Assembly (NCBI GenBank): GCA_016839875.1
Contig: JAEOTK010000064.1
Location: 1-44,430 of the forward strand
DNA from: Candidatus Heimdallarchaeota archaeon
GTDB lineage: Archaea; Asgardarchaeota; Heimdallarchaeia; Heimdallarchaeales; Heimdallarchaeaceae
Length of the DNA: 44,430 bases
Direction: 5' to 3'
Part shown: in pieces, positions 9,166-16,211 of the stretch
Numbering within the stretch: the stretch's first letter is position 1
How the letters are laid out: every line of letters begins with the position of its first letter
The notes under the pieces: model-generated
Seen by the model: the letters and a program-made list of their open reading frames with translations, nothing else
What the model was told of the DNA's origin: nothing
Databases searched by the model: none
Made by a program: the position numbers and the translations under genes

Positions 9166-9540
9166 TTAGTAAAAAACGAAAATCTTACTATAGATCAACC
9201 ATCTATCTTCTTTCTTGAGCATGTGAAGAAATTGTGTTTCCTCAAAGTTTCTAGAACCAACTCTATACTTTACATCAACCCTAACTGATGCACAATTTCT
9301 AAAAACATCCATGGTCACAACATCAAAATCAATACCCCATTGGCTCATATCATTATTAATTTCCTTACGATAGTATTCTTCCATCTCAATCCAAGCAGGA
9401 GGACCCTGAGTTCTTTCAGTAGAGATTATTTTAAGATCTTCATCCCAAACAGACAGAATTTTCTTCGAATCAAGTTCTTTATTACCATCAAAGTATATTT
9501 GTAGAGTTTTCTTGACATCATCTATGTCAGCTGAATTCAT
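9166..9540 (-). CDS. NTF2-like / SnoaL-fold protein
   Basis: A 124-residue protein with the layout of the small alpha+beta cone fold: N-terminal helices (DVKKTLQIYFDGNKELDSKKILSVW), then strands with DEDLKIIST, a helix at WIEMEEYYRKEI, and C-terminal strands ending RWLIYSKIFVFY. This resembles lumazine-binding/SnoaL-like or DUF4440 proteins. No catalytic residues can be assigned, and such proteins range from enzymes to dimerisation modules. Single gene with ATG at 9540; a tRNA-Ile gene lies 70 bases upstream on the same strand. Confidence 0.7.
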   Translation of the reverse strand: MNSADIDDVKKTLQIYFDGNKELDSKKILSVWDEDLKIISTERTQGPPAWIEMEEYYRKEINNDMSQWGIDFDVVTMDVFRNCASVRVDVKYRVGSRNFEETQFLHMLKKEDRWLIYSKIFVFY

Positions 9541-9608
9541 AACAACACCTTATTTTTTGAGAAGAGTAAGAAGACACTTATTATGATTTTGATAGAAAAG
9601 AAACACGA

Positions 9609-9686
9609 TGGTGGGGCACGGCAGATTCGAACTGCCGACCTCACGGTTATCAGCCGTGCGCTCTAACCAAGCTGAGCTAGTGCCCC
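9609..9686 (-). tRNA. tRNA-Ile(GAU)
   Basis: On the minus strand the acceptor GGGGCAC pairs with GTGCCCC. The D arm is GCTCAGCTTGGTTAGAGC, the anticodon stem CACGG/CCGTG encloses CTGATAA (anticodon GAT), and the T arm is GGCAG-TTCGAAT-CTGCC. The discriminator is A at 9612 and CCA is encoded (9611-9609). There is no intron. A TATA-like CTTTTAAAATAA lies about 25-38 bases upstream (9711-9724). Confidence 0.96.
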
Positions 9687-9805
9687 TTACTTGTTCATCT
9701 CGTTTATTCTTTATTTTAAAAGTTTTTTCTTACAATTCTTCTTGTACTTTGATGAAATCATTTTTATAGAAAGATGCAAAAAAATTACATTGAAGTGTTT
9801 CTTTA

Positions 9806-10030
9806 ATGAATGCATTCGAGATATTTATTTTAATACTTGAAATAGTGGCCGGCGTTATTGGAGTAGTTATGATTCTATTAATCGTATGGAGTTTTGTCTC
9901 TTTAGGTGTATTCATCTATTTATTATTGAAAAGAAGAAAGAGAAGAAAAGAAGGAAAAATAATTCCTATTGATGAAGAAGAAATAACTTTGAAAGCGGCA
10001 TTTCATAAATTCATACCAAAAAAAAAGTGA
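9806..10030 (+). CDS. Small membrane protein with basic tail
   Basis: A 74-residue ORF. Residues 4-41 are almost entirely hydrophobic (one long or two short TM helices), followed by the strongly basic KRRKRRKEGK, which by the positive-inside rule puts the C-terminus in the cytoplasm. The cytoplasmic tail is short and mixed-charge, ending in PKKK. No family recognised. It starts at ATG 9806 and is followed 67 bases later by the first DinB-like gene, which has its own TATA box. Confidence 0.6.
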   Translation: MNAFEIFILILEIVAGVIGVVMILLIVWSFVSLGVFIYLLLKRRKRRKEGKIIPIDEEEITLKAAFHKFIPKKK

Positions 10031-10097
10031 TAAAAAAGGTTTCTTCAGATTATTAAAAATATTATAAATGTCTAAGCTTAAAGCTTGTTGAAACAGT

Positions 10098-10580
10098 ATG
10101 ATAACTATACAACATCTTTACAATATAGTTGAAGAAGATAGAAAGAAGTTATTTGGCTTCTTCAAAGAAATTGACAAGAAACATTTCCATGATTCATATA
10201 TTGAAGGTGTTTGGAGTCCAGAATTAATCTGTCGTCATCTTCTTATGAATATTTACTGGATACTTGCTAAGCTTCCAGATGATACTTCTGAACCTTCTAA
10301 GCTCGCAATTGATCTTGAACAAGAGGTTAATGATCAAGCAAGTTTAGATGAGGTTATTACAGAATTTGATATCATATCTCCCATTCTCAGTAATCAATTA
10401 TCTTCGCTTACACTTGAACAAGAAGAAGAAGACATTGACATGTGGAAAGGAAAAATGCAAAGAAGAATCTATCTAGTAAGATTAATCAATCATGAACATC
10501 GACACATAGGACAAATGCATTGGTTACTTAAACGTTCTACTGGTTGGACAGATGATGAAATATATGGTGTAGAAGAATAA
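10098..10580 (+). CDS. DinB-superfamily protein, copy 1
   Basis: A 160-residue four-helix-bundle protein of the DinB/YfiT type. The family's metal-binding histidine triad is visible: H47 in WSPELICRHLLMN, and H132 and H136 in NHEHRHIGQM. Members include thiol-dependent S-transferases, but many are uncharacterised, so no reaction is assigned. It ends STGWTDDEIYGVEE, closely matching the downstream paralogue. A TATA box (ATTATAAATG, 10061-10070) sits about 33 bases upstream of the ATG, implying a very short leader. Confidence 0.85.
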   Translation: MITIQHLYNIVEEDRKKLFGFFKEIDKKHFHDSYIEGVWSPELICRHLLMNIYWILAKLPDDTSEPSKLAIDLEQEVNDQASLDEVITEFDIISPILSNQLSSLTLEQEEEDIDMWKGKMQRRIYLVRLINHEHRHIGQMHWLLKRSTGWTDDEIYGVEE

Positions 10581-10635
10581 GTACAATTTGCTATAATAAA
10601 AACTCCTCTAGATTCTTGTTCTACTTTCTACATTG

Positions 10636-10646
10636 TATTTATAAAG
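10636..10646 (+). promoter_or_regulatory. TATA box of DinB copy 2
   Basis: TATTTATAAAG centred about 26 bases upstream of ATG 10667. It implies a leaderless transcript and excludes the longer in-frame start at 10616. Confidence 0.55.
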
Positions 10647-10666
10647 ATGGGTTGTTTTTCATATTT

Positions 10667-11152
10667 ATGTTGTCAACTGCCCAAATTTATAGAATATTTT
10701 TAGAAGAGAAGAATAAAGCTCTAGAGAGGTTCAAAGAAGTTGATTCTAAACATTTCTATTATATTGCTCATAAAGAAGCATGGAGTCCTGAAATGATTTT
10801 CCGTCATTTAATTATGAGTGGATATTGGATGATGGGACACGATTATAGAGATGGAAAACCTGAATCTTCAAAATATGCTCTTGAAAATCGAATTATTCCA
10901 AGTGAAAAAGCAACAATTGACGATGTTGAAAGAGAACTGAATGAAATAACTGAAAGAGTTCTTAAAACGCTTGAAACACTTGGTCCAGATAAGGAAGAAG
11001 AGTTTATGGATTCATGGTGGGGAAACATTCCTAGACAAGAAACCATAGTTCGTATGATTTTGCATGATTATGGTCATTTAGCACAAATTGTGAGTCTTTT
11101 CAAATTATCTACAGGGTGGACTGATAAGGAGATATATGGATTGGAGCATTAG
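10667..11152 (+). CDS. DinB-superfamily protein, copy 2
   Basis: A 161-residue paralogue of the preceding gene, sharing AWSPEMIFRHLIMSGYW, ILHDYGHLAQI and the near-identical ending STGWTDKEIYGLEH. With the start at ATG 10667 the metal-ligand histidines fall at H47, H133 and H137, in register with copy 1 (47, 132, 136). An ATG at 10616 would add 17 hydrophobic residues unrelated to copy 1 and would place the TATA box inside the gene, so I reject it. The pair is a tandem duplication in which each copy keeps its own promoter. Substrate unknown. Confidence 0.85.
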   Translation: MLSTAQIYRIFLEEKNKALERFKEVDSKHFYYIAHKEAWSPEMIFRHLIMSGYWMMGHDYRDGKPESSKYALENRIIPSEKATIDDVERELNEITERVLKTLETLGPDKEEEFMDSWWGNIPRQETIVRMILHDYGHLAQIVSLFKLSTGWTDKEIYGLEH

Positions 11153-11161
11153 GAGATAAAT

Positions 11162-11911
11162 TCAAATTACATAATCTGCAGGATCAGGCTCCAGTAATGG
11201 AGCAAATATTTTTGGTTTATATGTATAAATACTATATATTGGAATTCCTCTCTTCAAAGATTTCCATTTATTTTGAGGTTTCTCCAATCGCAGCATAGGA
11301 ATTTCTTCATAGTTTTCATTAAAATCCCATTTATCTTCTTCTATTCTATAATAGCATTCTCCATGAGTTTGTTTATATTGATCATTTATTTCTGCAGTTT
11401 CCATCGCTCGTAATCTGGTAACAATAGCTTTTTTCTCACTTGGATTGATTAGTGTTAATCCATATGCGGGAGGTATAACAACAACATCCAGTCTCTGAGC
11501 TCTAATCATCACGGCATCTTTGATTTTATCGTGACTTTGACTTGGTTGTTGTAAAAAGAATTCAACATAGCCTTCAGCTATCTGATAAATTTCGGGATAA
11601 CGATAACCATTTTCAGCAACGGACCTATAGTATCCAATTGTCTTCATATACTCTTTTCCTAGTTTCCCAGGTTGAATTACAATAATGTCAAAGCTTATGT
11701 CGTCCCATAATTCTTTGTCTTCAAGTAATCTAATTGTTTGATAAACCCGAAATACTTCTTCGTCCTTAAGACCGTCCTTTTCTTTTAGGAAGAACTTAAT
11801 GTCGTTAGTTTCTGTTATAACAACTGACTTTACAGCAATCTCGTTTGTATTATACTCTATAGTCTTATCATCGCTTATTATTGGTAATCCAATGTATTCA
11901 CGAAGATTCAT
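11162..11911 (-). CDS. Cupin-type phosphoglucose isomerase homologue lacking metal ligands
   Basis: A 249-residue protein whose middle part follows archaeal cupin phosphoglucose isomerase: PGKLGKEYMKTIGYYR (81-96) matches the family's PGKxGKEFxMTKGHYH, PEIYQIAEGYVEFFLQQP (106-123) matches the AEVYxxLxGxGxxLLQTP strand, and VIPPAYGLTLINP (145-157) matches VPPYWAHRTINT. In the active enzymes three His and one Glu bind the metal. Here the His of GHYH are Tyr94 and Arg96, the third His is Leu152, and only Glu107 remains. It is therefore probably not a metal-dependent isomerase and may be a sugar-phosphate-binding or structural relative. The N-terminal 70 and C-terminal 50 residues match less clearly. 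A winged-helix-like gene lies 30 bases upstream on the same strand. Confidence 0.75.
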   Translation of the reverse strand: MNLREYIGLPIISDDKTIEYNTNEIAVKSVVITETNDIKFFLKEKDGLKDEEVFRVYQTIRLLEDKELWDDISFDIIVIQPGKLGKEYMKTIGYYRSVAENGYRYPEIYQIAEGYVEFFLQQPSQSHDKIKDAVMIRAQRLDVVVIPPAYGLTLINPSEKKAIVTRLRAMETAEINDQYKQTHGECYYRIEEDKWDFNENYEEIPMLRLEKPQNKWKSLKRGIPIYSIYTYKPKIFAPLLEPDPADYVI

Positions 11912-11941
11912 GACTAACTTCCCTTTTGCAAGTTTTTGCTT

Positions 11942-12205
11942 CTACATACTATAGAAATGATCTTCTCCCTCTTCAGTAATTTTCCAGCTATCTAAAGTTC
12001 CCACTTGAAATTTCCTAATATATCCTTGGATAGTTAAATAATCTAATATATCGATTAACAAGTATTTTTCGATTATCTGCCCACTGGATTGATATATGTC
12101 ATTTAATTGAAATATTAAATCACCTAAAGCTAAACCTCTTCTTGCAGAGACTAAGATATCTAATACATCAATGATAATTTTCTCTTTTTCTAACATCTTT
12201 CTCAC
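11942..12205 (-). CDS. Small winged-helix-like protein
   Basis: An 87-residue ORF. The pattern IIIDVLDILVSARRGLALGDL - helix - LLIDILDYLTIQGYIRKF - strand - WKITEEGEDHF reads like a helix-turn-helix with a beta wing: recognition helix about 50-60, wing about 62-78, and ITEEGxxF as is common at the end of archaeal wHTH domains. This is a pattern call with no family match. It lies 30 bases upstream of the degenerate cupin isomerase gene in the same direction, so the two are probably co-transcribed. Confidence 0.6.
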   Translation of the reverse strand: MRKMLEKEKIIIDVLDILVSARRGLALGDLIFQLNDIYQSSGQIIEKYLLIDILDYLTIQGYIRKFQVGTLDSWKITEEGEDHFYSM

Positions 12206-12372
12206 TTACATTATTTCTTATTCTTTCTAAAATTTTTCTCTTAAATCCAACATAATAAGAATATATTTTAAAAATTGAATGAAACCAAAAAGAATAATAA
12301 CAATTCAAAGATGTTAAAGTAAAGAAATTGATAATAAACAAACTTTCAATTCCGATTTGGAAAAATGAGGAG

Positions 12373-13644
12373 ATGACTTTGACTCAACAAGAAACAAAGG
12401 AACGAACATCTGTAGAGAAATATATGCTAAAACAAGCTATAGAGAGATTGGAGTCTAAAAGAAGCTTCAATATGTCTACTAGTTTAATATCATTATACAT
12501 TCCTCCTGGTACAAGACTTCCTGATATCACATCACAATTGAAAGATGAATATGGTACTGCAACCAACATTAAAGACAAGAATACAGGAAAAGCTATTCAA
12601 TCTGCCATCTCATCAATTCTATCAAGAATGAAAAATATCCCAAATGCAGGTGAAAATGGTCTAATTATTTTCTGTGGAATTACACAAAATAACAAAGTTG
12701 AGTATTATGCAATAACACCTCCAGAACCAGTTGGAATTAAATTATATCGTTGTGATCATATCTTTCTTGTTGAACACCTGAAAGAGATTCTAGAAACCAA
12801 AAAACGTTATGGACTTGTAATTATAGCTCGAGGGGGGTCAACTATTGCAACAGTTCAAGGATCTAAAATTGATATTCTTTGGGATGAAGATTCACATGTA
12901 CCTGGAAAACATGGGATGGGTGGTCAATCAGCACAACGTTTTGCTAGAGCTAGAGAAGAAGCAGCCAAACAATGGTACTCAAAAGTTGCACGTACGATGA
13001 ATGAAATCTATTTGGAAAGCGATACTGTAGATGCAATAATTGTGGGGGGTCCCGCAATATCTAAAGCACAATTTCTAGAAAGTAAAGAGATTGACTATCG
13101 TGTGAAAGAACTAGTCGTTGGCACATATGATGTAGGATATTCAGGATCACAAGGAATTCGAGAGCTAGTAGAACGAGCACAAAGCCAATTATCAGATTTT
13201 GAACTCATAAAAGAAAAAGAGTTAATGAACAACTTCATGGAGCATATTGGAAGAGACACAGGACTAGCTACCTATGGTGAAAAACAAGTTCGTGAAGCTT
13301 TGAATCGAGGAGCAGTAGAAACTATACTTGTGAGTGAAGATGTTGATAGAGTAAACATTGTAGTGAAGTGTGATGCTTGTGATTATCAAAACGTAGAATC
13401 TGTGAAAACAAAAGATTACAATGATTTTGTCAAAAAACTGTCTTCTAAAAAATGTCCAAAGTGCAATGAATCTAAGCTATTTATTGATGAAGAAAATGAT
13501 TTTATCGCAGAATTAAATGAAATAGCAGAGAAAACCGGAGCAACTTTAGAAGTAATATCTACAACTCATGATGATGGAGCTATATTATATGGTACTTTTG
13601 GTGGCATTGCGGCCATTCTTCGATACAAATCATATGATACATAA
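12373..13644 (+). CDS. prf1: Peptide chain release factor aRF1
   Basis: Archaeal/eukaryotic class I release factor, decoding all three stops and triggering peptidyl-tRNA hydrolysis; 423 residues from ATG 12373. Domain N has YRCDHIF at 125-131 (YxCxxxF). Domain M has KHGMGGQSAQRFARARE with GGQ at 183-185. The C domain carries CDAC/CPKC, the zinc minidomain usual in archaea. The decoding loop reads GTATNIKDK (NIKD at 65-68) where the normal motif is NIKS. An upstream in-frame TTG (12328) would add 15 residues unlike the family, so I prefer ATG 12373, although its Shine-Dalgarno-like GAGGAG is very close. TATA-like ATATATTTTA lies at 12261-12270. Confidence 0.95.
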   Translation: MTLTQQETKERTSVEKYMLKQAIERLESKRSFNMSTSLISLYIPPGTRLPDITSQLKDEYGTATNIKDKNTGKAIQSAISSILSRMKNIPNAGENGLIIFCGITQNNKVEYYAITPPEPVGIKLYRCDHIFLVEHLKEILETKKRYGLVIIARGGSTIATVQGSKIDILWDEDSHVPGKHGMGGQSAQRFARAREEAAKQWYSKVARTMNEIYLESDTVDAIIVGGPAISKAQFLESKEIDYRVKELVVGTYDVGYSGSQGIRELVERAQSQLSDFELIKEKELMNNFMEHIGRDTGLATYGEKQVREALNRGAVETILVSEDVDRVNIVVKCDACDYQNVESVKTKDYNDFVKKLSSKKCPKCNESKLFIDEENDFIAELNEIAEKTGATLEVISTTHDDGAILYGTFGGIAAILRYKSYDT

Positions 13645-13676
13645 TCATAGCAAGAATAAATTCTGAATGAATTAAT

Positions 13677-14375
13677 TTATCCTTGTACTATAGTCCCAAT
13701 TTTATCTCCTTTCAATATCCTTCTGACATTGTCGGGATTTGAACCACTAGTAAATGCTAGTTTTATTTTTGATCTTTTGATTATTTCACATCCAACTCTA
13801 TCAAAAAGATCATACTTCCCAGGTTCTTCTTGCTGTTTTGAAATAATGGTGAGTAATTCTTCTGCTGTCATTTGTTCTATCGGTTTAGCGTCTGGATGTT
13901 TATGAGGATCTTTATCAAATACTTGCTCAACATCTGTGAGATTAATAAGTAAATCCGCCCCCATATATTCAGCGATTAAAGCAGATACTGCACTTGTTGA
14001 TTGACCTGGTTGTAATCCTCCAGATACAACAATCTTCTCTGTAGAAAGTGCTTTACTTACTTCTTCAAAAGACCTAGGTACAAGTAAATATGCTTTATCC
14101 CCCAGGGAAGCTATGAATAATAGAGCATGAATTCTTGTGGATTCAACTGCCAGAATATCACTATATGTAGCTACTTGACCAAGTATTTCACTCGCCTTTA
14201 TTATTGATCTAGCAAGTTTACCTCCTCCCACAACAATTGCAATTTGATAATTAGATTCATATAAATCATTAATTAACTTGATGTATTCTTTAATGATTTC
14301 AACATTTAATGTCATATTTTCTTTTCTATAAAGAACAGAGCCACCAATTTTTAGTACTACTTTCTTCATAAGCAT
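13677..14375 (-). CDS. pyrH: UMP kinase, archaeal type
   Basis: Phosphorylates UMP to UDP in pyrimidine nucleotide synthesis; amino-acid-kinase fold, 232 residues. Diagnostic segments are KVVLKIGGSVLY at the N-terminus (phosphate binding), AIVVGGGKLAR near residue 46, VVSGGLQPGQSTSAVSALIA near 118 (UMP binding) and INLTDVEQVFDKDP near 147. KHPDAKPIEQMTAEEL near 161 is typical of the archaeal/Sulfolobus group. Two ATGs lie close together (14375 and 14369); family members often begin MKKVV, which would favour 14369. Convergent with aRF1, 32 bases apart. Confidence 0.94.
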   Translation of the reverse strand: MLMKKVVLKIGGSVLYRKENMTLNVEIIKEYIKLINDLYESNYQIAIVVGGGKLARSIIKASEILGQVATYSDILAVESTRIHALLFIASLGDKAYLLVPRSFEEVSKALSTEKIVVSGGLQPGQSTSAVSALIAEYMGADLLINLTDVEQVFDKDPHKHPDAKPIEQMTAEELLTIISKQQEEPGKYDLFDRVGCEIIKRSKIKLAFTSGSNPDNVRRILKGDKIGTIVQG

Positions 14376-14523
14376 CGCTAAAAGCTTATTATTCCGAATA
14401 GTAAATAATGTTTTTCCTTTATCTCATCAAAAATATGCCATTATTTCAGATAAAATGCCTCAGTAAGCGAATCTTTTTTAATTTAGCTTCAAAGAAGCAA
14501 ACATAATAATTGAGGAATAAATC

Positions 14524-15837
14524 ATGGTTCTAACTCAGAGAATATCCATTTCCAAATTATTTACTGAAGAGTTGAAAAATGTCGTTATCGCAGGATGGGT
14601 ACAACAGGTTCGAAATTTGGGTGGATTAAGGTTCATTCAATTGCAAGATAGATCAGGACTTGTTCAAATTGTCATGCCAAAGAAAAAAGTATCGGAGGAT
14701 ATTTTCAATATAGACTTTCAAGAAGGAGATATAATTGCTGTAGAAGGTGAAGTTGTAAATAATACAAGCGCACCAAATGGTAAAGAAGTGCTTCCTTCAG
14801 AGATTACAGTTCTAAATAAAAGAGCTCAAGAATATCCAATAGCAATTAGTGATAAAATTGAAACAAATCCAGATAAAAGATATGACTATAGATATCTTGA
14901 TCTTAGAAACAGAAATATAGCTCAGATATTTGAAATAGAAAGTCTGGCAGCATATAGTTTTCAAGAATATTTTAACAAAAATGATTTCTTACAATTTTTC
15001 TCTGCTAAGATTGTTGGTTCAGCTACAGAAAGTGGGGCTAATGTTTTTGAAATCGGATATTTCGACAAAAAAGCATTTTTAGCACAATCTCCTCAATTTT
15101 ACAAACAAATGATGCTCGTAGCTGGTTTCGAGAGAGTTTTTGAAATAGGGCCAGTTTTCAGAGCTGAGAAACATCACACATCCAGGCATCTGTGCGAATA
15201 TACATCTATTGATTTTGAAATTTCATATATTGAGAATCAAAGTGATGTTATGAATGTTTTAGAAGGCGTTGTTACATATGTACTGAATAAAATCAAAAAA
15301 GAAAAAGACGATATATTAGAAGAGAGAGGAATTACTATTGACAAACAACCTAGTAAATGGCCAGCAATAACTATACCTGAATGTAATGATATTCTAAAAA
15401 GTGAAGGAAAAGAGTTAGGTCTTTACGAAGATTTGGATGCAGAAGCTGAAAATATCATAGGGGAGTATGCAAAGGACAAGTGGAAATCAGATTTTGTTTT
15501 TGTTGATTTATATCCGTGGGATGTTAGACCCTTCTATACAATGAAGGACGATAAAGATCCTAAATTGACTAAATCCTTTGATTTGCTTTTCAAGGGACAA
15601 GAGCTAACAACAGGTGGACAAAGGGAACATCGAATTGATTTATTAACTCAACAGGCAACAGAGAAAGGGTTTGAACTGGAACATGTAGACAGTTATCTTC
15701 AATTCTTCAGAAATGGTGCACCACCTCATGGAGGAAGTGGAACAGGAATTGAAAGATTTGTTCAAAAGATTTTGAATTTACCAAATATCAGAGAAGCAAG
15801 GCTTCACCCCAGAGATCCTACAAGACTTCATCCTTAA
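14524..15837 (+). CDS. aspS: Aspartyl-tRNA synthetase, archaeal type
   Basis: Class IIb synthetase, 437 residues. The N-terminal OB-fold anticodon-binding domain (VIAGWVQQVRNLGGLRFIQL, residues 20-40) is followed by the catalytic core with FLAQSPQFYKQMM, motif 2 region VFRAEKHHTSRHLCEYTSID, TTGGQREHRID and motif 3 APPHGGSGTGIERF, ending in the archaeal-type HPRDPTRLHP. In the Thermococcus enzyme Trp26 and Lys85 restrict charging to tRNA-Asp. By my by-eye alignment these are Gln27 and Pro here, so the enzyme may also charge tRNA-Asn. That is an inference. It is a single gene; a tRNA-Leu gene follows 86 bases after its stop. Confidence 0.95.
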   Translation: MVLTQRISISKLFTEELKNVVIAGWVQQVRNLGGLRFIQLQDRSGLVQIVMPKKKVSEDIFNIDFQEGDIIAVEGEVVNNTSAPNGKEVLPSEITVLNKRAQEYPIAISDKIETNPDKRYDYRYLDLRNRNIAQIFEIESLAAYSFQEYFNKNDFLQFFSAKIVGSATESGANVFEIGYFDKKAFLAQSPQFYKQMMLVAGFERVFEIGPVFRAEKHHTSRHLCEYTSIDFEISYIENQSDVMNVLEGVVTYVLNKIKKEKDDILEERGITIDKQPSKWPAITIPECNDILKSEGKELGLYEDLDAEAENIIGEYAKDKWKSDFVFVDLYPWDVRPFYTMKDDKDPKLTKSFDLLFKGQELTTGGQREHRIDLLTQQATEKGFELEHVDSYLQFFRNGAPPHGGSGTGIERFVQKILNLPNIREARLHPRDPTRLHP

Positions 15838-15923
15838 GAAATCAATAATATAAATCAACATGAAAAGTTTTAAAAAAAGAAATGAAGTCTCCATAGTAGT
15901 TAAGAAGATTTAAAGTTCATTAA

Positions 15924-16060
15924 GCGGGGATAGCCAAGTGGCCAACGGCGACGGACTTAAGATCTAGCTGAAAGGCAAGAAAAAAGGGCTGGACGGATGT
16001 CCGCAGATAGGAAATCCGTTCCTTAGTGGTTCGGGAGTTCGAATCTCCCTCCCCGCACCA
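15924..16060 (+). tRNA. tRNA-Leu(UAA), intron-containing
   Basis: Acceptor GCGGGGA (15924-15930) pairs with TCCCCGC (16050-16056). The anticodon stem ACGGA (15951-15955) pairs with TCCGT (16015-16019), and the spliced loop CTTAAGA gives anticodon TAA. A class II variable arm (TCCTTAGTGGTTC) is followed by T arm GGGAG-TTCGAAT-CTCCC. Discriminator A and an encoded CCA end at 16060. A 52-base intron interrupts the gene at canonical position 37/38. Confidence 0.95.
15962..16013 (+). other. Archaeal tRNA intron with BHB motif
   Basis: The junctions fold as a textbook bulge-helix-bulge: central 4-bp helix CUUA (15956-15959) with UAGG (16008-16011), bulge AGA (15960-15962) on one side and AAA (16012-16014) on the other. 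Cutting after the second base of each bulge removes exactly 15962-16013. The intron also holds a GGAC/GTCC hairpin (15991-16002). EndA, the enzyme that cuts this motif, is encoded at 34180-34734. Confidence 0.9.
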
Positions 16061-16172
16061 TTTTATTTTAAAGCTCATTTCAAATTAAGCTGATTGGTTT
16101 AACACTTCTACCATGTATTTACAAATGTTTAACCAAGCGCTTAAGAGTTTGTTCTAATCGATTTAAAAAATC

Positions 16173-16183
16173 ATTATATAAAG
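16173..16183 (+). promoter_or_regulatory. TATA box of the bactofilin-like pair
   Basis: ATTATATAAAG; initiation about 26 bases from its centre falls near 16204, just before ATG 16212 and past the alternative TTG at 16200. No comparable element was seen in the 31-base gap before the second gene, so the two genes probably share this promoter. Confidence 0.6.
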
Positions 16184-16211
16184 CGCTGAAATAAGTATCT
16201 TGGCGAATAAA

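Noticed and set aside
8905..12205. A mobile element or genomic island in the region of small unknown genes beside tRNA-Ile
   Set aside because: No integrase, transposase, direct repeat of the tRNA 3' end or inverted repeats were seen; base composition by eye is like the neighbours.
12373..13644. Stop-codon reassignment suggested by the NIKD release factor
   Set aside because: TAA, TAG and TGA all terminate recognisable full-length genes here (for example hef TAA, nac TAG, valS TGA), and no family member shows in-frame stops.
15962..16013. C/D box guide RNA inside the tRNA-Leu intron
   Set aside because: No convincing pair of C (RUGAUGA) and D (CUGA) boxes with guide spacing; only a single CTGA is present.
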